DNA of 64,000 nt from Hemileia vastatrix. Taxonomy: Eukaryota; Basidiomycota; Pucciniomycetes; Pucciniales; Zaghouaniaceae. Position 1 is the first letter of the stretch, and each line of letters opens with the position of its first letter. The position numbers and the translations under genes were made by a program. The notes under the pieces were generated by a model. It made no database searches. It saw nothing but the letters and a program-made list of their open reading frames with translations, and was not told where the DNA came from. This document shows positions 11,444-21,281 of this stretch, piece by piece. The stretch is taken from NCBI GenBank assembly GCA_030280995.1, contig JASXTE010000005.1, positions 15,134,001-15,198,000 on the forward strand, written 5' to 3'.

Positions 11444-12248
11444 TGTCAAGTTACGCTTTTGGTCTAGAAGTTTGGGTATGAAGTTTTACGAGGATTTTAA
11501 AGGTTTAAATGGACTCTCAACAAATTTGTACGTATTTCTTAATTCAAGGATGATTATTTTACTCAATTAAAAGAGGTAGGATTAAAATATTAATATAATT
11601 TATAGATTAGATTTACATATTGTAAATACTAATGATATAGAATATAAGAATAAGTTTTTATTTGTTTTTGTTGTAATAAAGTGATGTAGTAAAGGAATGA
11701 TTAAAAAAACAACCAAAAGAGAGGCCTTATATAGGCAAAGGAGAGACAAAGCATGGCAATCAAATTCTAAAAACAGTAGTATGAGAGAGAGAAAAGAATA
11801 TTCCAGAAGGAGTATTTTCAAATAATAAAGTTGTTCTAAAAAGAAGGTGTCAAAAAGATGTATTTACAGAGTATGTCAGAAATACATCAATTTATTTAAT
11901 ATTTACTGTAGAAGTCAATTCTAAATAAGAAATTTGAATTTTTTGTATATATTTAATATTATTTGAATATTAAAATCTTATTTTAACTTAAAATCTATTT
12001 TTTAATATAAATTTTAATTTTTCCCAACCTGTCAAATGAGCACGGTGTTAGAGAAAAATATAAGGGACAATATTATATTTTAATTTTAATTATTCATTTA
12101 ATTTTATCATTCTGTAGTTAGTTAATTTATTATAAGTAATTTTAATGTAACTAATTTATAATTAAATAATAATTAAAAGGATAAGGTGCGGCTTCATCCA
12201 GTAAATAATTAATTATTTCACTGGGTAAGTCTAGTAGCCTGGCTGACA
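11444..12248 (-). repeat. 5' LTR of element A
   Basis: 805-bp copy of the 3' LTR at 3485-4270, with the same termini. It is expected to carry the promoter of the element. The following CAGGC (12249-12253) is the second copy of the target duplication. Confidence 0.92.
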
Positions 12249-12253
12249 CAGGC

Positions 12254-12975
12254 AGTGAATCTTTGTTCATCAAATAAACTCAGATTAAGAGGATGTGAAT
12301 CTTTCCTAAAAAACCAAATAAAAAATTTGAAAATTCTTGGTGATGATCGCTCATTGAATGTTGATGGAATTGTTAAAAAAATTCCTGAGTCACTTGAAAC
12401 GGTATTTTGTCATCTTAAACTCAACCCAACACTTGTCACCAGGACATGCTGTTCTAAATGTTTTGCTCTTTATGAATTTGATCTGGATGATCATCCTTCT
12501 ATTAAAACATGCACTCAAGTATTCATGTCATCATCAAAAAAATATGTGAAACAGTTACCAGAAAAAGAAAAGTCTCCACAGTGTAATGAAGATCTTTACA
12601 ATAAATCTTACAAAGAAGAAATAATGATTTACAAGCCAAAAAAAATATTTCTATATAATGTGTTTGTTGATTGGATTTTGATGAAACTGAAGGTGAAGGA
12701 TTTCGATGAAGGGACTCAAAAGTGCAAATCTTTTAGAAGATCAGATTTTAATGTAATGGATGACATCTGGGAAGGGGAGATTTGGAAGAATTTTCCTGAA
12801 GATTCAAATGCTTCAGAGGATGGCTATTCTGCTTTTGCTTTGACTCCTGGCAATTTGGTGTTCAGCTTATACGTGGACTGGTTCCAGCCTGGAGGTAATT
12901 GGATTGGAAGTCATCAGAAATCTGTTGGATTGATTATGCTTATTTGTATGAGCTTACCACCATCTGAATGATATT
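12254..12975 (+). pseudogene. Tnp2-like transposase, N-terminal half
   Basis: An open frame resumes right after the target duplication of element A and stays open to TGA 12969-12971. It holds a Cys motif (TRTCCSKCFALYEF), then DDIWEGEIWKNF, ALTPGNLVFSLYVDWFQP and a hydrophobic segment ending MSLPPSE. These match the order of conserved blocks in Tnp2/Plavaka (CACTA-type) transposases of basidiomycetes. If the Harbinger insertion at 12976 is ignored, the frame runs on into EENLFLFSIIP at 17207, with one TGA. The catalytic domain is further on. It is a disabled copy. Confidence 0.75.
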
Positions 12976-12998
12976 AGGGGGTGTCAGTTCTGGCAAAT
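12976..12998 (+). repeat. left terminal inverted repeat of the Harbinger element
   Basis: Begins AGGGGGTGTCAGTTCTGGC and pairs with the reverse complement of 17181-17203. It is followed by several subterminal copies of AATCCGCACTTAAAT up to about 13060, likely transposase-binding sites by analogy. Confidence 0.9.
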
Positions 12999-13283
12999 AC
13001 GCACTTACAAATCCGCACTTAAATTTGACCAAATCCGCACTTAAATAAGTGCGGATTTCCAAAACACACTAGCCCCAATACTGGTGGATTTCAAAATGAA
13101 ATAAGTCACTTATTTCACTCAAATACGCACTTTCTCAACCAAAAGTGCTGATTTCACCATCAAGTCCCATTTCACTGATTTGTCAGCATCATCCCATTCA
13201 TACGCAGCACTCCGCAGAATAACACTTCATAACTCAAAACATCGTACATCACTTACATCTTCATATCATATCATATAAGAGTC

Positions 13284-13760
13284 ATGCCTTCCTCACTTTC
13301 AAATCGTGATAAATTACATAAATCAATGACTTTCATGGCGCTTGAACTGCTCTTGGACTCTGATTCCGATTCTGATCTAGAAGAAGATTTTGTCGTTTTA
13401 TCAAAAATGGCCAGGAAACGTTACCTTCTTCCCAGAAAGCCTCAAGTACTTCATACCCCCAAGTACACCATCCAAACACTTATTAACCTATCTACACCCA
13501 GTTTTAGACAGCTGTTCAGGACTTCTCAGGAATTTTTCCTTAAATTGCTTGAGCTTATTCAGGATCATCCCATATTTCACAATAATTCTCAAAAAGAACA
13601 ACGACATCCTTCAATTCAATTGGCCATCACACTATGCCGTTTGGGTTCAAATGGTAATGGAGCCGCTTTGAAACGTTTAGAAAATGTCTTTGATTTAGGG
13701 TATGGTTCAGTTAACACTTATACCAAACGATGTATCACTGCCATCAACTCCTTGGAATCA
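13284..13760 (+). pseudogene. Harbinger transposase, N-terminal part only
   Basis: About 159 recognisable codons from ATG 13284. The sequence has the helix-turn-helix-like region of Harbinger transposases: FRQLFRTSQEFFLKLLELI, then a Q/P segment, then CRLGSNGNGAALKRLENVF and GYGSVNTYTKRCITAI. The DDE catalytic domain that should follow (another 200-250 residues in the family) is missing. After NSLE the frame enters the C-rich low-complexity tract and ends at 13814. This copy therefore cannot encode a working transposase. Confidence 0.82.
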
Positions 13761-14060
13761 TCCCCCTTTTCCCCCCTTTGGCTGCCTCATTCACCCCTCC
13801 TTGGCTCACTCTAACCTCCCTTTTCTCCCTCTTTGGTCTCATCTCTCCCTTTCTCCCCCTTCTTGGTCTCCTCATATCTTCCCCTCATTCCACTCCACCC
13901 CCCACCAAATCCCCCAAATCCTCCCTCCAAATCCCCACCAAACCCGCCTCTAACCCCCCCTCCAAACCCCCCCTCCAAACCCCCCCTCCAAACCCCCCTC
14001 CTATCCCCCTCAAAACTCCCCCAAATCCTCCCTCATATCCCTCCTACCCCCCCTTAACCT
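13755..14060. repeat. C-rich polypyrimidine tract (G-rich on minus strand)
   Basis: About 300 bp of C/T-rich sequence with many C runs, including repeated AACCCCCCCTCC units near 13950-14000. The minus strand has closely spaced runs of five to seven G. It replaces the expected transposase catalytic region and is very different in base composition from its surroundings. Confidence 0.85.
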
Positions 14061-14064
14061 TCAC

Positions 14065-14090
14065 TTAACGATTCGTTAACGAATCGTTAA
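14065..14090. repeat. 26-bp perfect palindrome
   Basis: TTAACGATTCGTTAACGAAT and its remaining six bases (CGTTAA) are identical to their own reverse complement over all 26 positions, centred on GTTAAC. It lies between the C-rich tract and a MITE-like terminus. Confidence 0.85.
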
Positions 14091-14124
14091 GTTATTGAAC
14101 GATTGCAGCTAATCGTTCATTAAC

Positions 14125-14164
14125 ACCATGCAATATGGGGGGCGGACTTGCTAGCAAGTCCGCC
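14125..14164 (+). repeat. orphan terminus of the palindrome-tipped MITE family
   Basis: CACCATGCAATATGGGGGGC followed by a perfect 24-bp palindrome (14141-14164, core CTTGCTAGCAAG) matches the ends of the MITEs at 17995-18223 and 31200-31460. No second end was found within a few hundred bases, so it may be a truncated copy. Confidence 0.6.
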
Positions 14165-14293
14165 GAGAGGTTGAGAGGGGTGAAATGGGGATCAAAAGAG
14201 GATGGCATACAATGGGGCTGGGAGGATAGCGAAAGGCATGGGGAGGGAAGACAAGCATGTGTTGATAGAATTGAAAGGGATGGAGATTGGTGC

Positions 14294-14852
14294 AAACAGA
14301 GTGTGAAAATAGGAGGATGAACTCTGTTCTTCGGGCAAAGAACAGAGTTCACTTCCATTCACTTATATTTCTTTTTTCTCAACTCATCTCTCCAGGTAAG
14401 TCATTTTATTCTTTTTAAACAGAGTGTGAAAATAGGAGGATGAACCCTGTTCTTCGGGCGAAGAACAGAGTTCACTTCCATTCACTTATATTTCTTTTTT
14501 CTCAACTCATCTCTCCAGGTAAGTCATTTTATTCTTTTTAAACAGAGTGTGAAAATAGGAGGATGAACTCTGTTCTTCGGGCGAAGAACAGAGTTCACTT
14601 CCATTCACTTATATTTCTTTTTTCTCAACTCATCTCTCCAGGTAAGTCATTTTATTCTTTTTAAACAGAGTGTGAAAATAGGAGGATGAACTCTGTTCTT
14701 CGGGCGAAGAACAGAGTTCACTTCCATTCACTTATATTTCTTTTTTCTCAACTCATCTCTCCAGGTAAGTCATTTTATTCTTTTTAAACAGAGTGTGAAA
14801 ATAGGAGGATGAACTCTGTTCTTCGGGCGAAGAACAGAGTTCACTTCCATAA
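14294..14852 (+). repeat. 123-bp tandem repeat with internal hairpin
   Basis: About 4.5 copies with a period of 123 bp (unit anchors GTGTGAAAATAGG near 14301, 14424, 14547, 14670 and 14793). Each unit contains an inverted repeat with 14-bp arms (GAACTCTGTTCTTC / GAAGAACAGAGTTC) around a GGGC or GGGCG loop, and a CCAGGTAAGT segment. Copies are nearly identical, pointing to recent amplification. Confidence 0.93.
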
Positions 14853-15196
14853 AATATTAGCTGAAACATAGTTTTCAATTCTGTAAAAACAGTTGTAAGT
14901 AATAGAAAAAGTCACTGATTTTTTTTATATGTAATCTGAAATTTTTTAATAAAATTATTGTATTTAAGAATTGCAATATTGTCAATCAATCTTTATTGAT
15001 CAACTTAATTTAATAAAGTATTATTTAAATAAGTTGCTTCAAAAAATACTTTGCATTGAACCTAGTTTCTAGACTTGATCTGCATTTTGGCTTAAGGAAT
15101 TGTCATTACTTTAAAAGTAGTATACTTGACATATCTTATTTATATATTAATTAATTTATGTAATTATATTGTATTTTGATGACTTTCACCCTTTAC

Positions 15197-15362
15197 TTCA
15201 ATAAAATGCAGGGGAGGGTATTGCCAATTTTTTAAATCTGACATGTGAAATTGATGACTTAGAAAAATTTGGTGGTACCCACCCCTTGTTTCAATAAAAT
15301 GCAGGGGAGGGCATTGCCAATTTTTTAAATCTGACATGTGAAATTGATGACTTAGAAAAATT
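15197..15362 (+). repeat. two-copy direct repeat, 93-bp period
   Basis: The unit beginning TTCAATAAAATGCAGGGGAG and ending at GACTTAGAAAAATTT occurs twice, separated by a short variable stretch. The copies differ by about one base. Confidence 0.85.
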
Positions 15363-15517
15363 TAGATAAGCAAACTTATTGACTAGAAAGTAAAGATAGA
15401 AAATTTTTATTATACATTCAAATTTTTGTCAAAAATAACGTACTATATTCTTTTCCTTTTATAAGTCAGCATATAAGAAAATATTACCAAAATTAAATTA
15501 ACTAGAAAAACAATTTA

Positions 15518-16832
15518 TCAATTGAAAAGGTCAAGTAATTTTTTAATGTCCTCATAAGATTGGCCATTTTTAACACATTCCATAATGAAATCTTTTTTTT
15601 TAAAACTCTCTTGTTTTTCCAATTCACAAGTAGCCATTTCTCTTTGAAATTGACGGTCATTTACTCTTTCCATCTGCTCTACCTCAAATTTTTTTTCTTC
15701 CAAATCTAAGGCTTGCTGATCTTTCCTTAGCATATGATCAAACTTCATCTTCTCAAAGTCAAGGGCATTATTTGCAATAGTTGATTTCGCTGAGAAAATT
15801 AAATTGAAATAAATAAATAAATGAGTTAATGATTAAGATATATAGTAAACAAAACTTACTTATATCTTTTTTTTCAAAATAATCCTCAAGGGAGCCAAAT
15901 GAGCTTGTTGAAGTATTACCACGTTTTAATAGATGGTTCAAGTTCATTGAAGTTGAGGCTCGACGCTTTAGTTTGGAGTTTGAACAAGAGGCTTCAGGAA
16001 GTTCTTCTAAAGCAGCTTCTAAAGAGGTATTCACATTTCCAGAATTGAGATTATTTAATGGAGATTGAGTTTGAGTAGGAGGAGACTAGAAAGAAAGAGA
16101 AATTCAGAGAAGAATTGAAGAAAAAACAAAAAGTAAACATACATTTAAATTTTGGGCCTCTGAGGATTCAGATCTTCTGCGATATAATTGTTCTGCTTGA
16201 TAGTTGGGATCATCTTCAGCTGAACTATGGTTTGAAGGTGGAGGGGATTGATCTTCTTTAAGTAAAGGTGTGTTGGAAGGATTATAGGGAGGTTTGGATC
16301 CAGAGGGTATATGCTTAGTAGTATCATGTAGAAACCAAGGGTTTACATCAACTCGGGTGCCAAAAAGATTATCCATTTCCTCATAGAAAGGACACATGAC
16401 ATTGAGCTTTTCGGAAACAGTAGTGATTCCAATCTCCAAATCATCATTGTCAATACCAAAGCCAGTTTCATTTACAGCATGATGAGTCTTTTTATATTTT
16501 GAATGGTAACTCTTAAATCTCTCCTTCATTTGTTTAGGATTGATATCGATTCTCCCCCTTGTTTTCTTCCTTACTTCATTGGCCATCAACAAGTAGCCAT
16601 TAACCTTTGAAGAAGGTGGACGTCCAATACGAGTGGACTTTTCACATCCAAAACATGCTTCAAAATTTGATTTTATTTTAAGGAAGTTGATTATGATGAG
16701 ATAATCATCCTTTTTAAGCTGACCTGAACCTGCCTTTGATTTTTCAGGTGTAGGGCTTGCTTTACGAGGAGACTTTTGTGACGAAGCAGATTTTTGAGTT
16801 ACCTTTTGAGATTTGGAATGTCTGGGAGGCAT
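15518..16832 (-). CDS. Myb/SANT-like accessory protein of the Harbinger element
   Basis: Three exons on the minus strand: 16143-16832, 15860-16085 and 15518-15789. Introns are 16086-16142 (GTATGT...CTAG) and 15790-15859 (GTAAGT...CTCAG). The phases join and give 395 residues with no internal stop. The N-terminus is basic (MPPRHSKSQKVTQK). Residues about 48-170 look like the Myb/SANT-type DNA-binding domain of Harbinger second proteins (LKKDDYLIIINFLKIK..., KQMKERFKSYHSKYKKTHH, with PFYEEMDNLFG at its end). The middle is Pro/Ser-rich and the C-terminus is a long charged coiled coil (EKKFEVEQMERVNDRQFQRE). In Harbinger elements this protein helps bring the transposase to the ends. Start chosen at MPPRHS; an ATG seven codons upstream also exists. 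Confidence 0.75.
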
Positions 16833-17099
16833 TATGAAACTGGCACATAACAAGAAAAAAGATTAAAAAGTAGAAGAAATAAGTAAAAAAGAATGTAAAC
16901 ATGCCTGGTCAAAATATTGAAAATGTCAGGAAGGGGTGTGTGCCGAGGATTGATGGGTAGGTAGCGAGGAAGGTCAGTGTGTCACATGTGACAGGGATGG
17001 GGTAAGAAAGGAAGGGATGTTTTGTGGCCAAAATGTGGTTGTGAAAAAAAACGGGAAAAAAGTGCTGATTTGAGGTCATAACTGACACCCTTTTTTGAA

Positions 17100-17203
17100 A
17101 TAAGTGACTTTTTTGCAAAATTTAAGTGCTGATTTGTAAGTGCTGATTTGGTTTGAAATCCGCACTTAATTTAAGTGCGGATTTGCCAGAACTGACACCC
17201 CCT
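17100..17203 (-). repeat. right terminal and subterminal repeats of the Harbinger element
   Basis: The last 23 bp (17181-17203) pair with the left end. Inside them are copies of AAGTGCTGATTTG and AAGTGCGGATTTG, the reverse of the subterminal repeats on the left. Confidence 0.88.
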
Positions 17204-17206
17204 ATT

Positions 17207-17994
17207 GTGAAGAAAATTTATTTCTATTCTCTATAATACCAAGTCCAAATGAGCCAACAAGTGAACAATTTTACTATCTTTTGAAGCCTTTAGTTGATGA
17301 ATTTAAAGTACTTTGGGAAGGAATATGGGTCAGCTCCACAAATTCTCATCCAGAAGGTGAAAAAATCCAAGCTGAAATCTTCCCATTAATTGCAGATATT
17401 CCAGCACTTTAGAAAGTAGAAGGCTTTGCTGGCCACTCAGCAACATGATTTTGTTCTTGCTGTTTATTAACAATTAATGAAAATGATGAGTACAATGTGA
17501 ATAAATTTCCTTGTCAGACCCATGAAGAACACATGAAACATACAAAAGAATGGAAAAATGCAACAAAACATTGGGAACAAGAAAAAAGTGTTTTAGAGCA
17601 TGGTGTCCCCTGGAGTGCTTTGAATGAATTGAGCTACTGGAGACCAATAGAATATTTTGCTTTGAATATGATGCATTGCCATATGCTGGGTAATCTTAAG
17701 GATCACAGAAGGATGTTTTTACGAATTGAAGATGCAGCAATCGACCTTGAAAAGAAGTTGAAGAAAGCAGAGAATTTGAATATTAAAGATTTGGATGATT
17801 CAGTTTATCCAGAGAAAGATGTAAGAAGTTCTCGAAAGCAGCAGTATGAATCTGATCAAGAAAATAAGCTGGAATTCTTGTCATCCAGGAGTGGTAGTAT
17901 GCAACCTTTAACTGAGTTAAATCTTAAAATGATAGCGAGTGAAAAGGGTGTTAATTTAAGGAAGCGTCAAAAAACCAATAGTTACACTGCGCAA
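17207..17994 (+). pseudogene. Tnp2-like transposase, central part
   Basis: It continues the coding exon interrupted at 12975: EENLFLFSIIPSPNEPTSEQ, a LLKPLVDEF block, a stop (TAG near 17411) before KVEGFAGHSAT, another stop, then a Cys segment FCSCC. The open frame from 17497 has HGVPWSALNELSYWRP and ALNMMHCHMLGNLKDH, matching the block in Tnp2-like transposases that carries conserved acidic and His residues. The region after 17750 is charged, probably a variable linker. It is cut by a MITE at 17995. Confidence 0.72.
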
Positions 17995-18223
17995 TACAGG
18001 GGGCGGACTTGTTAGCAAGTCCACCACCTTGGACTCAAATTCACCACAGATTGAACAAACATTGATCTATTGACAAAGGAACCATAAAATCGGGGATAAA
18101 ACCCACTCAGAAGAACAATTTTAGGTGGGTCTTCAAGTAGAGTTCTGTCTGAGTTCCATCTGAGTTCTGTCTGAGTTCAGGTTGGGGACTTGCTAGCAAG
18201 TCCACCCCCTATATTGTGTAGTG
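17995..18223. mobile_element. palindrome-tipped MITE, copy 1
   Basis: 229 bp with terminal inverted repeats CACTGCGCAATACAGGGGGC and, on the other strand, CACTACACAATATAGGGGG. Each end is followed by a near-palindrome with core GGACTTGYTAGCAAGTCC. The interior has GTTCTGTCTGAGTTCCATC-type repeats. It encodes nothing. It interrupts the Tnp2-like gene. The flanks are TTA and TTT, a weak 3-bp duplication. Confidence 0.82.
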
Positions 18224-18456
18224 TTTTTTCCTCAGATCCCAATCTCAGTCAAACTCTTCAAGCATCTTTTTTGATCACTTGAGTGGTATCCAAGTTAGTT
18301 CAAGTTATAATTTGAGGAGTGGAACTAAAGGCAAATCATCAAAAATAGCTAGTGAAAACTCTTCTGAGGGGTCGCATGTGACAGCTATGGGAAATGAAAA
18401 TGCTTTGAATAAAGAAGTAGAAGATTCTGCAGACTTTTTAGACCCTAGATTGACGG
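18224..18456 (+). pseudogene. Tnp2-like transposase, linker fragment
   Basis: It lies between the MITE and the family E solo LTR. It has open stretches such as SSDPNLSQTLQ and then, in another frame, SGIQVSSSYNLRSGTKGK followed by an acidic tail DSADFLDP. The NLRSG motif and position fit the variable linker of the interrupted transposase. A frameshift separates the two stretches. Confidence 0.5.
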
Positions 18457-19589
18457 TTTAGACAATCCTATAGTACTAGCTATAGGCCTTGACCAAGGGA
18501 GTTGGAGTAAAACCAGAAAAGAAAAACACCTGTCCCTTTAGAAAAACAAGTGAGATTTACCTGCTACAGTAAATTGGTTCCTGTTTACCAAAAGCCCCTT
18601 TTCCAATACACTTGACTGCTTGATCAGTCAAGAAAGTAGTCTCCAGACAGACTACCAAACAAAAGAACTGAAATTTAGACTAATTTCCACACCAGAGAAA
18701 GCAATAATACTTGATGTAGGTTTAAAATCCACACCAGATACAGCAATAATACTTGATGTAGGTTACAAATCCACACCAGAGACAGCAATTATACTTGATA
18801 TAGCTTGAAAGACTACACCAGAGAAAACAGTTGCTAAGTTAATTTAAATGAAGAACTCACTTGCAACAAACACAGCCAAATTGTGGCCAACAACAGTGAA
18901 AACTGAGTGAGGAACAAGGATATCACCGCCAGATGGTTGAATGATTATTAGAGTTGCCCCAAACTGTCTTTTTAACTATATACACACAGACTACTAATTA
19001 AGAGCCCATGCACACCCGCAAATCTGGTGTTCCTGACCACCAAATTGCATAAAACCTCCCTAGAAGCGCTTCCCAGCCCTCTAGCACTGAGGCGGGTGGT
19101 CCGCCCGACGCCAGGAAGCCCGCCTGAAGTGGCCTGACCACCCTGAAGCCAGAAAACTACCAAAAACACCCAAACTACTTAGAAAATTCACCTACAACTA
19201 CTAAAACCCTTAAAGCACATAATTATGCTGTAACAACATTGAGACATGAAATGTAGAGAAAATTCCGCTCTTTCCAAAAGTACTAAGCCCTTAACCCTAA
19301 GACTTAAGGTTAGCCTGTAAAACACGAAAAATAAAATTCAACAGCAATCTTTTAAAATGAAAAGTGAGAAATTATCCCTTAAATACTTAAGCTATGAAAA
19401 ATGTCCTCAAGACATAAAATATAGAGAAAAACAGGGGCTATCCAATAGTAGTATTCAGATCCCCGTAGTCCTAATATATGCTGTGTAATTCCCAAAAAAG
19501 ACCTAATTATTTAAACAATGCCATTTAAGGCATACCAAAACAACACCAAATAAACCAAAAAAGGGCTCTGCCAATGTTGGAAGACCACA
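18457..19589 (-). repeat. solo LTR of family E
   Basis: 1133 bp, reverse-complementary to the left LTR of element E (22598-23690). The right end, GGAAGACCACA, is the complement of the LTR start TGTGGTCTTCC. The left end TTTAGACAATCC corresponds to the LTR end, with one terminal base changed. The flanks share ACGG (18453-18456 and 19590-19593), a partial target duplication. It has three copies of a roughly 40-bp internal repeat (TCCACACCAGAKAMAGCAAT), where the LTR of E has two. No internal element sequence remains, consistent with LTR-LTR recombination. Confidence 0.9.
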
Positions 19590-20100
19590 ACGGGAGAAGA
19601 ATTGCTAGTGGTAAGGAAGGTTATTCAGCAGAGAATAACTCCTTCTTGTTTTACATGGGTACCGAAAAAATTGGGATCAAAAACTGGAGTTTCACCAAAG
19701 GCAGCTGAGTGTCATGTACTGTATACTGTCTACTATCCACTTTCATTGATACCACTTTGGTTTCAGCAAATTTCATCACAGGGATGCTCAACAGGCTTAG
19801 AATTACGGTCCAGAGAATCAATACTATTAAAATCATTGATGACTTTGATTTGGATTACGAACTTTCTAACCCTGAAGAAAATATCAAAATATGAGGTGAA
19901 AGATTTAGAAAACCTTCTTTTTGATTACCGTCAATGTCTTCAGAGTGGATGGAAACATCAAAGGATAAAGGAAAACCTCCATCTAACTCAGCATTTTCCT
20001 GATGTGATAAAACAATTTGGGCCACCTGCTTATACTGCCACATGGGCTGTTGAAAGAATAAATGGTAAACTTTCAAGTATTTCAAATAATCATCATTCTT
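19590..20100 (+). pseudogene. Tnp2-like transposase, C-terminal exon
   Basis: It resumes after the solo LTR. Blocks PSCFTWVPKKLGSKTG, YYPLSLIPLWFQ, WKHQRIKENLHLTQHFPDVI, FGPPAYTATWAVERINGKLS and SNNHHS follow the C-terminal order of Tnp2-like proteins (a His-containing helix, then FGP and a W..ER.NG block). One frame change is needed inside (near 19800). The exon ends at a GTACGT donor at 20101. Confidence 0.72.
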
Positions 20101-20164
20101 GTACGTCAAAATAAAATTTTTCATTGAATATTTAACAATTATTAATATCCTATTTTTATATAAG

Positions 20165-20925
20165 ATGAGATGCCAAAAACGATTCTCAAGTATTGGCATG
20201 TCAAGACAGTTCTAATGCAGTATGAAAAAGAAGAAAACATGGAGCTAAACAAAGATGAAAAAATTCTGAAAGGTTTGGATAGTGTGAAAGAGTGTATTAT
20301 GCTGGATGAAGCAATTTTTCAAGAATGGGCAAAAGCACAAATTGGAAAAGATAGTTTAAGATGGCAGTTGTCATTATCAGAAATCAAAGTTGAAAGAGTG
20401 GTACAAGTACTCAGAAGCTTTGTGTTAAAAGGAATATGATTTATGATGAAGTCTAAGCATGAAGATAACTCAACAATTGAATTCAAATATTTTTATGATT
20501 GGAGTTTTGGTCAGATTGATATGTTATTCACATCAAAAGAGGACAAGGGAGAGGTTTGGGTGATTGTTAGTCCTTTCAAAGAAATCCTGCCTAGAAAAAC
20601 ACACAAGGATTCTTATGAGAGTCATACTCTTCTAAATAGCAGAGTACTCAGGGATTCTAAGGCTGCTGCTATTTTTGTAAGTGAAAAGTCAATAATAGAA
20701 CATGCAGCTATTGTGAAACATCTGCAAGGAACTTATGGTATGAAAGAAAAGATTATCATGGCTGTTGGGTTGAGGTCCATTGTAAGTCAAAACTAATTAT
20801 TCTGAATAGGAGCAGTTTTAGTTAATTTTGATCCTATGGCATTTGAAAGGAGTGGTAATGTGAGCAAAGTGATGAATGGAACAATTTTGGGTGGAGAATG
20901 GGAGAATAAAGATTCTTTTGATTGA
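20165..20925 (+). pseudogene. Tnp2-like transposase, last exon
   Basis: After a 64-bp intron (20101-20164, GTACGT...TAAG) the frame continues in phase as YEMPKTILKYWHVKTVLMQ. There is one TGA at 20437. The same frame then runs to 20796 with YFYDWSFGQIDMLFTSKE and HAAIVKHLQGTYGMKEKI. A short further stretch (VNFDPMAFERSG) is in another frame up to about 20925. No later exon was recognised. The C-terminal domain is of unknown function. Confidence 0.6.
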
Positions 20926-21281
20926 GAAATGCCCTAACCAGGTGATATAAAAAAATAGTTGCATAATTCCAAACATCACTCAGCATTATGAGATATCAAA
21001 CATAAATTTGGTAGTAATTCGACAGAGATAAAAAAATTTAGAAAAAGTAATAAGTAACATGGGAAGTATAAATAATACTTATTTCATTTTAGGAAGGCAA
21101 TTTTCAAGCCCAATTCCAAAACTCTGATTAATTAACAACACTTTTAAACAAATTATTGTAAAGGATTAAAATATGGACAAAGATTTTGATATGAGTAAGA
21201 CATTTTTATCCACTATATCATTCTGCCAAGTTAATAATTTGATATTTCTAATTTGACTTCAATTTCAAAAAAAAAATAGGT
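20926..21281. other. AT-rich spacer
   Basis: No coding potential or repeat recognised. It separates the end of the Tnp2-like gene from the next broken gene. Confidence 0.4.

Larger units (their letters stand above)
3485..12248 (-). mobile_element. Ty3 LTR retrotransposon A (full length, decayed)
   Basis: 8764-bp element read on the minus strand. Two LTRs (3485-4270 and 11444-12248) begin TGTCAGCC and end TTGACA in the coding sense. They are flanked by a perfect 5-bp target duplication, CAGGC (3480-3484 and 12249-12253). Order on the minus strand: LTR, leader with short repeats, gag with an intron, protease, RT, RNase H, integrase, chromodomain-like tail, polypurine tract, LTR. This order (RT and RNase H before integrase) is that of Ty3-type elements. 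Pol has several stops and frameshifts, and the protease active site is altered, so it is inactive. It sits inside an exon of a Tnp2-like transposase gene. Confidence 0.93.
12976..17203. mobile_element. PIF/Harbinger DNA transposon, non-autonomous copy
   Basis: A 4228-bp element with near-perfect terminal inverted repeats of about 23 bp (12976-12998 and 17181-17203, starting AGGGGGTGTCAG), flanked by a 3-bp ATT duplication (12973-12975 and 17204-17206). Three-base duplications are typical of Harbinger elements, although TWA is usual. Inside are a truncated Harbinger-type transposase (plus) and an intact three-exon Myb/SANT-like accessory gene (minus), the usual two-gene content of the family. 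Subterminal repeats of ATCCGCACTTAA and its complement flank both ends. It also holds a C-rich tract and a 123-bp satellite. It lies inside the Tnp2-like gene. Confidence 0.9.

Noticed and set aside
14294..14852. CRISPR-like array
   Set aside because: The repeat is a 123-bp tandem satellite without unique spacers, in a eukaryotic transposon.
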